NCBI GenBank assembly: GCA_026391795.1
Contig: JAPLDI010000013.1
Span: forward strand, 38,500-102,499
Source of the DNA: Bacteroidota bacterium
GTDB taxonomy: Bacteria; Bacteroidota; Bacteroidia; Bacteroidales; FEN-979
Direction: 5' to 3'
Length of the DNA: 64,000 nucleotides
Below are positions 43,407 to 52,245 of this stretch, piece by piece. The translations under genes and the position numbers were made by a program. The notes beneath the pieces were generated by a model. That model did not search any database. It worked only from the letters and a program-made list of their open reading frames with translations, and was not told the origin of the DNA. How positions within the stretch are numbered: the first letter of the stretch is position 1; each line of letters begins with the position of its first letter.

Positions 43407-44930
43407 ATGAAGATTCTGACAGTTGATAAGATCCGGGAGGCCGATCTTTATACGATCCGGAACGAACCCATCGCCGATATCGACCTGATGGAACGTGCGG
43501 CCAATGCCTGTTTCTCCTGGCTTATTGAACATATTCCCAACCATAAAAAGATCAGGATCTGCTGCGGAACCGGAAACAACGGCGGCGACGGAATGGCTGT
43601 TGCGAGGCTGATGGCCACACAGGGATACAGCACGGAAGTATTCCTTTTCGGCTCCCCCGAAGTACTTTCTCCAACCTGCAGGATCAATTTTGGGAGGTTA
43701 TCCGGGATCCCCGGGTTGACCTGTAAAATAATCTCAGAAGATGAACAGCTTCCCGTTTTTCATCCGGATGAAGATATCATCATCGATGCGTTGTTCGGAA
43801 GCGGACTGAACAGACCCGTCACCGGAACCCTGGCCAAGGTCATCCGCCATATCAACGATCAGTCTTCCATCACGATTGCCATCGATGTTCCATCGGGGTT
43901 GTTCTGTGATGAAACGGTTGCCGGCAGTAAGGATCCCGCGATCATTCGTGCCGATTCCACCCTTACTTTTTCTCCCCCGAAGCTTGCGTTCTTCTTTCCG
44001 GAGAATGACCGTTTCGTCGGAGATTGGCATCTTCTGGATATCGGGATTCACCCCGGATACCTTGAAAAGGCGGAAACGTCAACTCATCTGATAACACCCC
44101 AGGACTGTGCCCGGATCCTTAAACGCAGGAACAAATATTCACACAAGGGTACTTTCGGACATGCCTGCCTCCTTTGCGGAAGCAAGGGGAAGATGGGTGC
44201 GGCGGTACTTGCGGCAAAAGCCTGTCTGCGTTCCGGTGCGGGACTGGTGACTGTTCATATCCCCCGAAGCGGGATTGTCATACTTCAGACTGCTGTTCCC
44301 GAGGCGATGCTCCTGCAGGATGAGGATGAGGATATCATTTCCGGCATCCCGGATCTTTCGTCATATTCCAGTATCGCAGCCGGACCGGGAATCGGGATGG
44401 CAGATTCAACCATGCGTGCACTGAAGCACCTTATCCAGAATTCGACATTGCCGGTCATCCTGGATGCAGATGCATTGAACATCCTCGGTGAAAACAAGAC
44501 CTGGATCCCATTCGTTCCAAAAGGCAGTATTTTCACACCTCATCCAAAAGAATTTGAGCGGCTGGCCGGAAAATCAAAGGATGATTTTGACCGTAACAGG
44601 ATCCAGCGGGAGTTTTCCGTTAAATACGGGATTTACGTGATCTTAAAAGGTGCACATACGGCCATTACCACCCCCGGCGGGGAGTGCTATTTTAACTCAA
44701 CCGGTAACCCCGGCATGGCAACCGGGGGAAGCGGAGATGTACTGACAGGAATCCTTGCAGGGATTATGGCACAGGGATATTCATCGCTGGAAACATGCCT
44801 GCTCGGAGTTTATATTCATGGGCTTGCCGGGGATTTTGCCGAAGAAGAGACAGGACAGGAAGCTTTGATTGCCAGTGATATCATCCGGCATTTGGGAAAC
44901 GCATTTTTATCGATCTATGGAGAATTCTGA
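43407..44930 (+). CDS. nnrD: Bifunctional NAD(P)H-hydrate epimerase/dehydratase
   Basis: 507 residues. The N-terminal YjeF_N domain (1-215: DKIREADLYTIRNEP, CGTGNNGGDGMAVARLM, DIIIDALFGSGLNRPV) epimerises damaged NAD(P)H hydrate; the C-terminal ribokinase-like domain (225-500: HKGTFGHACLLCGSKGKMGA, GPGIGM, FTPHPKEFERL, STGNPGMATGGSGDVLTGIL) dehydrates the S form using ADP. Standard fused repair enzyme (NnrE/NnrD). Its last 14 nt overlap the start of the HD-domain gene. Confidence 0.95.
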   Translation: MKILTVDKIREADLYTIRNEPIADIDLMERAANACFSWLIEHIPNHKKIRICCGTGNNGGDGMAVARLMATQGYSTEVFLFGSPEVLSPTCRINFGRLSGIPGLTCKIISEDEQLPVFHPDEDIIIDALFGSGLNRPVTGTLAKVIRHINDQSSITIAIDVPSGLFCDETVAGSKDPAIIRADSTLTFSPPKLAFFFPENDRFVGDWHLLDIGIHPGYLEKAETSTHLITPQDCARILKRRNKYSHKGTFGHACLLCGSKGKMGAAVLAAKACLRSGAGLVTVHIPRSGIVILQTAVPEAMLLQDEDEDIISGIPDLSSYSSIAAGPGIGMADSTMRALKHLIQNSTLPVILDADALNILGENKTWIPFVPKGSIFTPHPKEFERLAGKSKDDFDRNRIQREFSVKYGIYVILKGAHTAITTPGGECYFNSTGNPGMATGGSGDVLTGILAGIMAQGYSSLETCLLGVYIHGLAGDFAEEETGQEALIASDIIRHLGNAFLSIYGEF

Positions 44931-45498
44931 AAAAACCGAACTGGAGCATATGATTCTTGCTCCCTATGTTCAAAAGGCAACTGCGCTAAGGGGAAAGTAC
45001 AGGTTTGTAGGAGGCAACCAGTTCAGGCATGCCCTGAGCACGTTCGCCATCCTGCTTGATTATCATTATATGGATCCTGTGCTTCTGAAAGCGTCATTCA
45101 TTCACGACGTCTTTGAAGATTCCAAATGCGTTACGGCAGATGAGATTATCAGGCTTGACTCCGACGGACCCGAAGTGTACAAACTGGTGATGGAGGTCAC
45201 CCGGACCAACGCGGAAACGAAGGATCAGTATCTCGAACGGGTTCTGAAACAAGGGTCAGAGAGGGCGAAGATCCTGAAGTGTGCCGACCGGATATCCAAC
45301 CTGACCGATCTGCATTCGGATATTTTCGACAAACAATTCGTTCACAAGTATATCGAGGAGACAAAAAAATGGGTCATTCCCATGGCCAGGGAGGTGAATG
45401 AACATATGCTGATTGAGCTGAAGGATATCATGCGCAGGAGAGAAGCCAATCTGAAGATGACAGGACATATCTGGCCGCTCACACGAAAACACGACTGA
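44917..45498 (+). CDS. HD-domain hydrolase, MESH1/SpoT-HD-like
   Basis: 193 residues from the ATG at 44917, overlapping the nnrD stop. Helical HD domain with NQFRHALSTFAILL, ASFIHDVFEDSKCV (HD plus ED pair) and LKCADRISNLTDLHS, in the order found in the hydrolase domain of RelA/SpoT and in small alarmone hydrolases. No synthetase, TGS or ACT domain. A single-domain (p)ppGpp hydrolase is a reasonable inference, with other nucleotide pyrophosphates possible. Its stop touches that of parE. Confidence 0.78.
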   Translation: MENSEKTELEHMILAPYVQKATALRGKYRFVGGNQFRHALSTFAILLDYHYMDPVLLKASFIHDVFEDSKCVTADEIIRLDSDGPEVYKLVMEVTRTNAETKDQYLERVLKQGSERAKILKCADRISNLTDLHSDIFDKQFVHKYIEETKKWVIPMAREVNEHMLIELKDIMRRREANLKMTGHIWPLTRKHD

Positions 45499-47355
45499 TC
45501 AATTGCTGTGGAGGCCTTCAACAAGGTCATCTTCAACTTTCAGGTTATCGATGATAAACCCCTGCCTGTCGGGCGTATTTTTCCCCATGTAAAAGGAGAG
45601 CATGTCATTTACCGGTGAATCTTTCGAAAGGATCACAGGATCAAGCCGCATGGTGGATCCGATAAAATTCCTGAATTCATCGGGAGAGATTTCGCCGAGG
45701 CCTTTAAAACGGGTGATCTCAGGATTAACCCCCAGCTTTTCAAGGGCATCCTTCCGTTCTTCCTCCGAATAACAATAGATGGTTTTTTGCTTGTTCCGCA
45801 CCCGGAACAAAGGAGTCTGAAGTATGTATAGGTGTCCGTTCCGGATCAGGTCAGGATAAAACTGGAGGAAGAAGGTCATCAGGAGCAGGCGGATGTGCAT
45901 GCCGTCGACATCGGCATCGGTTGCGATCACCACATAATTGTACCTGAGGTTTTCAAGTCCTTCTTCAATGTTCAGTGCCGAATGCAGGAGGTTGAATTCT
46001 TCATTCTCATAAACAACCCGTTTACTGAGCCCGAAGCAATTCAGGGGTTTTCCTTTCAGGCTGAAAACGGCCTGCGTATTCACATCCCTCGATTTGGTTA
46101 TCGACCCGCTTGCCGAATCACCTTCGGTAATAAACAGTGTGGATTCGTAGCGGCGTTCGTCATGATTGTTATAATGCAACCGGCAATCTCTCAGCTTTTT
46201 GTTATGCAGGCTGACTTTCTTCATGCTTTCACGGGAGATCTTCTTGATGTTCGCCCATTCCTTCCGTTCCTTTTCCGATTGCGTGATCTTGCGCAGCAAT
46301 GCTTCGGCTGTTTCCGGGTTCATGTGAAGATAGTTGTCAAGGTGTTTTTTTACAACATCCATGACATAATTGCGGATCGACTGACCGTCGGGTTCGATGT
46401 TCTGCGAGCCGAGTTTGGTTTTCGTCTGGGATTCAAAGACCGGGTCCTGCACTTTTATGCTGAGTGCCGCCACCATCGACGCCCGTATGTCGCCCGTATC
46501 AAAATCCTTTTTATAAAAATCGCGGACGGTACGGACGAGGGCTTCCCTGAATGCAGCCTGGTGGGTACCTCCCTGGGTGGTATGCTGGCCATTTACAAAG
46601 GAATAGTATTCTTCGCCATACATCTCACAATGGGTGAATGCAAATTCAAAATCGCCGTCTTTCAGGTGAATGACCGGATAGAGTATGGGTGTGTCGATAT
46701 AGCTTGTCAGCAGGTCGAGAAGTCCGTTTTGCGAATGAAACCGCTCGCCGTTGAAGATGATGGTAAGTCCGGTATTCAGAAAGACATAGTTCCAGAGCAT
46801 CTTCTGAACATATTCCGGGATAAAGTGGTATTTCCCGAAAAGGTCCTCATCAGGAACAAATGTGACAATGGTGCCTGTTCTCAGCTCGGCTCCTTTCTCC
46901 TTTTCCTCGCTAACCAGCTCCCCCCTTCGGAATTCAACAACCTTGGATATTCCTTCGCGCACACCCTGAACCTTAAAATAGGAAGAGAGTCCGTTGACGG
47001 CTTTTGCACCGACTCCATTGAGCCCTACCGCTTTCTTGAAGACATTGGAATCGTATTTTGCGCCAGTGTTTATCTTTGAAACGCATTCAACAATCTTCCC
47101 CAGCGGCATGCCACGGCCGTAATCGCGTACACAAACCTGCTGGTCCTTGATGGTGACCTCGATCGTCTTCCCGTATCCCATCACAAATTCATCGATGGAA
47201 TTATCGAGTATCTCCTTGATCAGGACATAAATGCCGTCGTCCGGGGAGGAGCCATCGCCCAGTTTGCCGATATACATACCAGGCCGGAGACGGATATGTT
47301 CTTTCCAGTCGAGTGAACGGATACTGGCTTCGTTATAAGCTTCCGGCGGATTCAT
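45499..47355 (-). CDS. parE: DNA topoisomerase IV subunit B
   Basis: 618 residues, typical of ParE. GHKL ATPase: [13 protein letters not shown] (catalytic Glu and Mg Asn), [25 protein letters not shown]. Transducer contains [53 protein letters not shown]-terminal [13 protein letters not shown]. ParE rather than GyrB is favoured by the shorter length and the [17 protein letters not shown] forms; parC is not adjacent in this window. A -7 box TATCTTTG lies 21 nt upstream. Confidence 0.92.
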   Translation of the reverse strand: MNPPEAYNEASIRSLDWKEHIRLRPGMYIGKLGDGSSPDDGIYVLIKEILDNSIDEFVMGYGKTIEVTIKDQQVCVRDYGRGMPLGKIVECVSKINTGAKYDSNVFKKAVGLNGVGAKAVNGLSSYFKVQGVREGISKVVEFRRGELVSEEKEKGAELRTGTIVTFVPDEDLFGKYHFIPEYVQKMLWNYVFLNTGLTIIFNGERFHSQNGLLDLLTSYIDTPILYPVIHLKDGDFEFAFTHCEMYGEEYYSFVNGQHTTQGGTHQAAFREALVRTVRDFYKKDFDTGDIRASMVAALSIKVQDPVFESQTKTKLGSQNIEPDGQSIRNYVMDVVKKHLDNYLHMNPETAEALLRKITQSEKERKEWANIKKISRESMKKVSLHNKKLRDCRLHYNNHDERRYESTLFITEGDSASGSITKSRDVNTQAVFSLKGKPLNCFGLSKRVVYENEEFNLLHSALNIEEGLENLRYNYVVIATDADVDGMHIRLLLMTFFLQFYPDLIRNGHLYILQTPLFRVRNKQKTIYCYSEEERKDALEKLGVNPEITRFKGLGEISPDEFRNFIGSTMRLDPVILSKDSPVNDMLSFYMGKNTPDRQGFIIDNLKVEDDLVEGLHSN

Positions 47356-47375
47356 AGAGAAAATTTTTAGCGGTG

Positions 47376-47383
47376 CAAAGATA
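47376..47383 (-). promoter_or_regulatory. -7 box of parE
   Basis: Minus-strand TATCTTTG, exact consensus, predicted start ~47369, short leader to the ATG at 47355. Confidence 0.6.
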
Positions 47384-47436
47384 GAAGAAAGGAAATCACC
47401 GTTGCCGACAAGTGCACCGGAGTTATGAATTAATTA

Positions 47437-47545
47437 TAAACACGGTATTCAGCCCCCACCCGGCCTCCCCCATCCGGGGGAGGAGAAAACGTGCATTCAG
47501 CCCCCTCCCGGTAAGGGGTGGGGCTTTATGCATGACGCGTGATGC
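47437..47545. repeat. GC-rich inverted repeats and acgcgtg heptamers between parE and the flippase
   Basis: Two copies of attcagcccccNcccgg (47447 and 47495) each lead into a G/C hairpin: CCTCCCCC/GGGGGAGG (47464-47483) and AGCCCC...GGGGCT (47499-47526). A gcgtgatgcgtgac heptamer pair (47525-47545) runs into the 3' end of the flippase gene. May serve as a terminator for that gene. Confidence 0.55.
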
Positions 47546-48812
47546 GTGACGATGCTATCATCTTTCTGATTTCTTTACCAACAACCAAAACATCCTCCTT
47601 CCTGAGCAGGAAATCCGACGGTTTCACTTTTGTCATCTTCACAAAAACGATGAACTGGTAAAGTGTCGATGCGATGTAAGCCGCTGTTGCAGCCAGCGCA
47701 GCACCGGGAAGTTTCATCCGGGGGATAAGAACCAGGCTTAAGACCAGGGTAAAAACAAGGCCGATGCCAGCACTTATGGTATTATGGATCGGTTTGCCCA
47801 TCCCCGAAAAATAGGGACTGAGAATAATGGATATCGAGAAGGTCAGGATACCGGTTGCCAGGATGTACATGATCACCGGGACCTGATCAAATTCAGGTTT
47901 GAAGATGAGGGTGAAGAACAGTTGAAGCAGCACCATGATGATGACCAGCGAAATCAACGTGAGGATAAATGAAACCTTCACCAGGTTGAGAGTCAGCCTC
48001 GCAGCATAGTTTTCATCTTTTTCATTTGATATCCTCGAATACTGAACCAGGTGGATACTTTTGGCAATGAGCCATATGCTTTCCGACAGCTGAACACCTA
48101 CCGAATACACACCGACGGCAGCACGACTGAGAAAGAATTCAATGAAATAGTAGCTGAGACGGTAATTTAAAAATTGCAGGATGTTACCCAGCTGCATGAC
48201 AGAACCAAGCCTTACCAGGTCGCGGATCACCTTACCCGAACCCGTGATATCCTTTTTTTTGAAGGATTTAAGGATGAGGATCAGGCTTGCAAAAAATGCG
48301 AAGAGATAGGAAAAGTACAACCCGATAAGATAGGAGATCACTTCCTTCCTCCTCAATCCAAAGAAGAATACCATCAGGACGACGAAAAGGATCACCACCT
48401 GGAGCAGGCTGATGATATTATACTCCCGGATCCGTTCTTCTCCCATCAGCACCATAAAATTAACCGTGAAGAGAGAGAGAAGCAGGGAAAGGAGAAGGAC
48501 ATGCAGTGCATAACCTTCGGGGATCAAATGCAGAATATTCAGGATGAGGGTGCCGAATGCAGAGGTCAGAATGGCCCAGGCACAGGCAGGCAGGTAAAGT
48601 TTCATCAGTTGTTCCCTGGGAACAAGGTAAACAAGGGCGCCTCCACCCACCAGGTTGCTTACCAGTTGCAGGATCGCAATTGCCAGGATGATCAGGCTGA
48701 TGGTACCCACATTCTCGGCGCCCAGCTGCCGGGCATTTACGAGCACCATGACCAGGGTCAGAAAGGCGACGAGGAGGCGCGTGGAGATCGTACTGAGAAT
48801 GTTCTTAAGCAT
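47526..48812 (-). CDS. Polysaccharide flippase (Wzx/MATE-like)
   Basis: 428 residues with about 12 membrane helices and an N terminus MLKNILSTISTRLLVAFLTLV, followed by NARQLGAENVGTISLI, the usual R-x-L-G-x-x-x-x-G motif of the PST/Wzx family. Likely flips lipid-linked oligosaccharides for surface polysaccharide. The last residues (SSRITRHA) are encoded by acgcgt-type heptamers, so the natural C terminus has been altered or extended by repeat growth. Same strand as the glycosyltransferase gene upstream. Confidence 0.85.
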   Translation of the reverse strand: MLKNILSTISTRLLVAFLTLVMVLVNARQLGAENVGTISLIILAIAILQLVSNLVGGGALVYLVPREQLMKLYLPACAWAILTSAFGTLILNILHLIPEGYALHVLLLSLLLSLFTVNFMVLMGEERIREYNIISLLQVVILFVVLMVFFFGLRRKEVISYLIGLYFSYLFAFFASLILILKSFKKKDITGSGKVIRDLVRLGSVMQLGNILQFLNYRLSYYFIEFFLSRAAVGVYSVGVQLSESIWLIAKSIHLVQYSRISNEKDENYAARLTLNLVKVSFILTLISLVIIMVLLQLFFTLIFKPEFDQVPVIMYILATGILTFSISIILSPYFSGMGKPIHNTISAGIGLVFTLVLSLVLIPRMKLPGAALAATAAYIASTLYQFIVFVKMTKVKPSDFLLRKEDVLVVGKEIRKMIASSRITRHA

Positions 48813-48838
48813 AGTTGATGAGCTGATGAGCTGATGAG
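48812..48838. repeat. 8-nt array (gctgatga)
   Basis: gttgatga plus two gctgatga units, the same unit as after pyk at 33803. Touches the flippase start codon. Confidence 0.7.
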
Positions 48839-48876
48839 TCCTCGAAAAAGCAAAATGCTTTTTCGGGACTCACGAG

Positions 48877-50058
48877 TTAGTTATTTTGATTTGAGTTTAG
48901 TGCGTTTTTATAGATTTCGAATAATTGATTTGCGATGGTTTCGCTGTCAAATTTATTTAAAACAGAAGAACGGATTACCTGCGGGTTGTAAGATGAATAA
49001 GTATCCAGCATCTCACTGATTGCATTTTCGAGTGCTTTCTGATCCCCTGCCGGGACAATGATCCCATTGGATTCGTTAATCACCTCCTGAACAATCCCGA
49101 CGTTTGTGGCGACAACCGGGACGCCGCAGGCGAGGCTCTCAATCACGACCGTACCGAAGGTCTCGTAATTGCTCGACAAAACCATGAAATCGGCTGACCG
49201 GATCTCATCTGCCAGTTCATTTTGCTCTTTCAGTCCTGTAAAGGAAACGCTCTTCCCCATCAACCCAAGCTGATCCGCCCTGTTCTTCCACAAACAGAAT
49301 TCGGGACCATCCCCAATGAAAACACATTCAAAATCCGACCTTTTCTCAGAAAGGGCGGCAACTGCATTCAGGAGACCTGAAATATTTTTGGGCTTGTCCT
49401 CGAAACAGGAGATATGAATAAACCGTTTGAGCCGTTTATCCGGTTTTTGAATACCCGGCAAAAACAGGTTTGTATCGACCGGGTTTGGCACCACCCGGAA
49501 ATTCCGATTTTCAATACCGAACCTCAGCATGGCAGATTTCAGGTTTTCGGAAACCGCGATCATGGCGGATGCAGACCGCACAACGCGACGTGTGATGAGT
49601 TTCCTGAAAAATCCCCGGAATGCATTATTCTCCTTCAAATACCGTGACCAGTGTTCTGTGATCACATAGGGTATTCCTTTAAAATATTTGAGGCCCCAGG
49701 CGATCATCCCTTCACGTGTGAGCACATGTACATGGATCAGGTCGGGGCGGAAGGAACGAAGCACTTTAAGGCCGAGGTAGTGTGCATAAAGGAAACGAAA
49801 CAGCTTGAAAAAACTTTTAAAAACCCCGGTGCCTGACTCCCGGTAATAGACCCGTACTACCCTAACCCCGTTCTCCTCGGCAAAATCGATTTCATAAAGG
49901 TTAGCGGCCTGCTCATCAGCGTGAACATACAGAACGGCCACGTCGCAATACCCGGAAGTTGCCTCTGCCTGCCGCTGAATAAAAAGCCCGGGCATCGGAT
50001 CGTACCGGTGGGGGTACCAGCGGGGAAGGAAGAGGATATTTAACCGGTCATTAGGCAT
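48877..50058 (-). CDS. Glycosyltransferase, GT4 family
   Basis: 393 residues, GT-B fold. N-terminal ILFLPRWYPHRYDPMPGLFIQRQ, acceptor-side IHVHVLTREGMIAWGL, and in the C-terminal donor domain FRVVPNPVDTNLF, FVFIGDGPEF and the EX7E motif SSNYETFGTVVIESLACGVPVVAT. Adds a sugar from a nucleotide donor, presumably to a lipid-linked glycan handled by the neighbouring flippase. The ATG at 50058 and next codons lie in a cattagg heptamer array, so the exact start may have shifted. Confidence 0.88.
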   Translation of the reverse strand: MPNDRLNILFLPRWYPHRYDPMPGLFIQRQAEATSGYCDVAVLYVHADEQAANLYEIDFAEENGVRVVRVYYRESGTGVFKSFFKLFRFLYAHYLGLKVLRSFRPDLIHVHVLTREGMIAWGLKYFKGIPYVITEHWSRYLKENNAFRGFFRKLITRRVVRSASAMIAVSENLKSAMLRFGIENRNFRVVPNPVDTNLFLPGIQKPDKRLKRFIHISCFEDKPKNISGLLNAVAALSEKRSDFECVFIGDGPEFCLWKNRADQLGLMGKSVSFTGLKEQNELADEIRSADFMVLSSNYETFGTVVIESLACGVPVVATNVGIVQEVINESNGIIVPAGDQKALENAISEMLDTYSSYNPQVIRSSVLNKFDSETIANQLFEIYKNALNSNQNN

Positions 50059-50155
50059 TAGGTATTGGGTATTGGTATTGTGTGTCAGGTGTTAGGTTTT
50101 AGGTATTGCGTATTGCGTATTGCGTATTGCGTATTGCGTATTGCCTATTGGAGTT
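50052..50155. repeat. 7-nt arrays (attaggt, tattgcg)
   Basis: gggtatt/ttaggtt heptamers, then six perfect tattgcg units (50105-50146). On the plus strand they spell a RIAYCVL low-complexity frame that is not a gene. Confidence 0.85.
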
Positions 50156-50164
50156 TGGATTTCT

Positions 50165-50701
50165 TCATTTTTCATTTTTCATAGCAATAGTTTCTTCAAG
50201 ATGCCCAATTGCGTTCTTAAGTCTCTCTTCTCCGGTCCCGCTGACAACCCTGAAGGGAAATCCGCGTTCAGTCAGTTCATCAAAATAGAGGCTGAAAAGT
50301 TTTTCTCTCATGTGGGGGTGTTCACGCTGGGGGTCATTTTCCCAGGGAAGGTCAATATTACATAACAGAAAAAGATCGTATTTATTTCCCTCAATCTGCT
50401 GCAGTATCCAGGGATCACACTTCCCGTATTTCACCTCGCTCCAGATCTTGGTAACCATCAATTCAGTGTCGCAAAAAAGCATGCGCGTTGCCACCCGGAA
50501 GAGCCGGTGTTCCTCCCTCAACTGGCCTTCGGCGATAATGCTGATATCCTTCCGGTTGTAAGGGCGGTCAAGTGCATCGATGTATGCCCTGGCAAACTCC
50601 GGCACAAAAACGGTATGATAATGCATGGCAAGTTCCTCCGCCAGCTGAGACTTTCCGGTCGACTCCGGTCCTGTGATTGCTATCTTGAGAACCTTATTCA
50701 T
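50165..50701 (-). CDS. NadR-like AAA ATPase / nicotinamide riboside kinase domain
   Basis: 178 residues from the ATG at 50701. P-loop ITGPESTGKSQLAEELA, then VFVPEFARAYIDAL, IAEGQLREEH and FCDTELMVTKIWSEVKYG, LFLLCNIDLPWENDPQREHP, as in the C-terminal kinase domain of NadR. Located directly after pnuC, which imports nicotinamide riboside, so phosphorylation to NMN is the likely role. No NMN adenylyltransferase domain is fused. The last residues AMKNEK come from ttttcat heptamers and match the end of PnuC. Confidence 0.88.
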   Translation of the reverse strand: MNKVLKIAITGPESTGKSQLAEELAMHYHTVFVPEFARAYIDALDRPYNRKDISIIAEGQLREEHRLFRVATRMLFCDTELMVTKIWSEVKYGKCDPWILQQIEGNKYDLFLLCNIDLPWENDPQREHPHMREKLFSLYFDELTERGFPFRVVSGTGEERLKNAIGHLEETIAMKNEK

Positions 50702-50717
50702 GCTGTTCAATCCAGAA

Positions 50718-50782
50718 GGCATTGGGTGTTAGGTGTTAGGGTTTGGGCTTTTTCATTCTTCATTTTTCATTCTTCATTAACT
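50718..50782. repeat. 7-nt arrays (gggtgtt; ttcattc/tttcatt)
   Basis: attgggtgttaggtgttag followed by three to four ttcattc-type units that overlap the stop codon of pnuC. A matching ttttcat pair lies at 50166-50181 over the stop of the kinase gene. Confidence 0.7.
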
Positions 50783-51368
50783 TCGTCTTCCATTCCCGGT
50801 AGCCCAGCACCGCGATGATGGTAAAGACAAGAAACTGGAAGCTGCTGAAGTAGAGCTTTTCGTATGCGAAGAGAAAGATGGAAACGAAATCACCGATGAT
50901 CCAGAGGATCCAGTTTTCAATTTTCTTACGGGCCAGGAGCCACATGCCTACAATATAAATGGCAGTTGTGGCGGCATCCCAGGCCGGCACTATGCTATCG
51001 GTGAACTTCTTCAGAACGATCCAGAGAACAACAAAAAAAACAAGAATTGCGATGCTGTTTCCGATCCGTTCCTTTTTTGAGCATTCCGTGATCCCTATTT
51101 TTTCGTCACCCTCCCCTTTCCTGACCCAGTTGTACCATCCATATCCACTCATCACGAAATAAAACAGATTGATCCCTGCATAGGCATACAGCTTTGCCGA
51201 GAAACAGATATAGGCATATATCAGAACGTTGATGATGCCAAATGGGAAAGCGAGGATGCTTTCCTTTTTCATGGACCATACACAAATAAGTCCGAAAAAT
51301 ACGGCGATCAGCTCAACAGGTGTGGTTTGAACGGGTCCGAATTCGATCAGGTAGTTCAGGAATGTCAT
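50760..51368 (-). CDS. pnuC: Nicotinamide riboside transporter PnuC
   Basis: 202 residues from the ATG at 51368 (MTFLNYLIEFGPVQTTPVEL); the frame upstream is made of acgcgtc repeats and is not coding. Seven membrane helices of the PnuC fold with WSMKKESILAFPFGIINVLIYAYICF (the W-x-x-x-N/K-x-x-L-x-x-P region), YGWYNWV and NWILWIIGDFVSIFLFAYE. Facilitates nicotinamide riboside entry, trapped by the downstream kinase. A -7 box is 4 nt before the ATG. Ends MKNEK from repeat sequence. Confidence 0.93.
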   Translation of the reverse strand: MTFLNYLIEFGPVQTTPVELIAVFFGLICVWSMKKESILAFPFGIINVLIYAYICFSAKLYAYAGINLFYFVMSGYGWYNWVRKGEGDEKIGITECSKKERIGNSIAILVFFVVLWIVLKKFTDSIVPAWDAATTAIYIVGMWLLARKKIENWILWIIGDFVSIFLFAYEKLYFSSFQFLVFTIIAVLGYREWKTKLMKNEK

Positions 51369-51372
51369 CCGG

Positions 51373-51380
51373 CAAATATA
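51373..51380 (-). promoter_or_regulatory. -7 box 4 nt before the pnuC ATG
   Basis: Minus-strand TATATTTG, exact consensus, then CCGG and ATG. Points to a leaderless pnuC mRNA. Confidence 0.55.
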
Positions 51381-51388
51381 GGGAAACT

Positions 51389-51509
51389 TCGTAATGCGTA
51401 ATGCGTAACGCGTGACGCGTGACGCGTGACGCGTGACGCGTGACGCGTAAATTAAAATCACAACAGGTATAATACCTAATACCTAACACCCAATACCTAA
51501 CGCCTGAAA
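51389..51509. repeat. 7-nt arrays (gcgtgac; aatacct)
   Basis: Two aatgcgt units and seven gcgtaac/gcgtgac units (51391-51449), then aatacct/aacaccc heptamers (51471-51505) reaching the stop of the methyltransferase gene. Confidence 0.85.
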
Positions 51510-52144
51510 ATGTACTTCAGCGGTCTTTTAAGTCCGGTGAGTTCGAGTATCCGGACCATTGTTTTCCTCCGGTTCCTTTTTTTCAGGATGAGTGATATCC
51601 GCCGGCTGTCCTCGCCGATGAAGCACAGTGTTGATTTGACGTTGTAAAGAAAAAACTTATCCGGAAGAAAGCCAAAATCCTTGCGTCTCCAATTGTACCG
51701 GTGAGCTTCAAACGGGTTTCCGAAGACTTCATCCTGCACTGACATCATCCTCGGAACGGAGATCAGGATATTCCTTCCGCAACGCCTGCATTCTTCAAGG
51801 ACTTTCAGCCCGTCTTCGTATGTAAAATGTTCAAAAACATCGATCATCAGGATGAGATCATAGCGTTCGGTCAGTCCTGGCAGAATCTCCCTTGCATCCC
51901 CCGTGAAGATCGTATCATAAATGAGCCGGTGAAGGGGTGTAAGGTAAGGTTCAAAGGCCTCTATTCCGTCAATCCGTCGCGTATGTGATCCGTAAACGGA
52001 ACCGGATTCCCAGAGTTCAAGGTATTCTCTTGACAGGAAGCCATACTTCCCAAACCCGATTCCGATATCAAGAAGTTTCCGGGGATTTGTTTCGATGATC
52101 AGTTCGAGGATCTCGTTCAGCTGGTAATGATGGCTTGAAGGCAT
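51497..52144 (-). CDS. SAM-dependent methyltransferase
   Basis: 215 residues. Class I Rossmann motif I reads RKLLDIGIGFGKYGFLSREYL, motif II-like IDGIEAFEPYLTPLHRLIYD, FTGDAREILPG, and motif IV YDLILMIDVFEHFTYEDGLKVLEEC. The C-terminal part is basic (RRISLILKKRNRRKTMVR). Acceptor unknown; the nearby glycosyltransferase and flippase suggest but do not prove a role in glycan decoration. ATG at 52144, divergent from the antiporter. Confidence 0.85.
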   Translation of the reverse strand: MPSSHHYQLNEILELIIETNPRKLLDIGIGFGKYGFLSREYLELWESGSVYGSHTRRIDGIEAFEPYLTPLHRLIYDTIFTGDAREILPGLTERYDLILMIDVFEHFTYEDGLKVLEECRRCGRNILISVPRMMSVQDEVFGNPFEAHRYNWRRKDFGFLPDKFFLYNVKSTLCFIGEDSRRISLILKKRNRRKTMVRILELTGLKRPLKYIFRR

Positions 52145-52210
52145 TTTCCAACGGAATTATTGTTTCGTGACAAAAATAAGGGATTTAAAAGTGGATCCCA
52201 TAAAAAGAAT

Positions 52211-52218
52211 TAATTTTG
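52211..52218 (+). promoter_or_regulatory. -7 box of the CPA2 antiporter gene
   Basis: TAATTTTG, exact TAnnTTTG, predicted start ~52224, ~20-nt leader to the ATG at 52246. Confidence 0.55.
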
Positions 52219-52245
52219 CAGCTAATTTCCTGAATCCCACTGCTC

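Noticed and set aside
45832..47079. 415-codon plus-strand frame
   Set aside because: Lies wholly antisense to parE, which has full family motifs; a codon-bias shadow.
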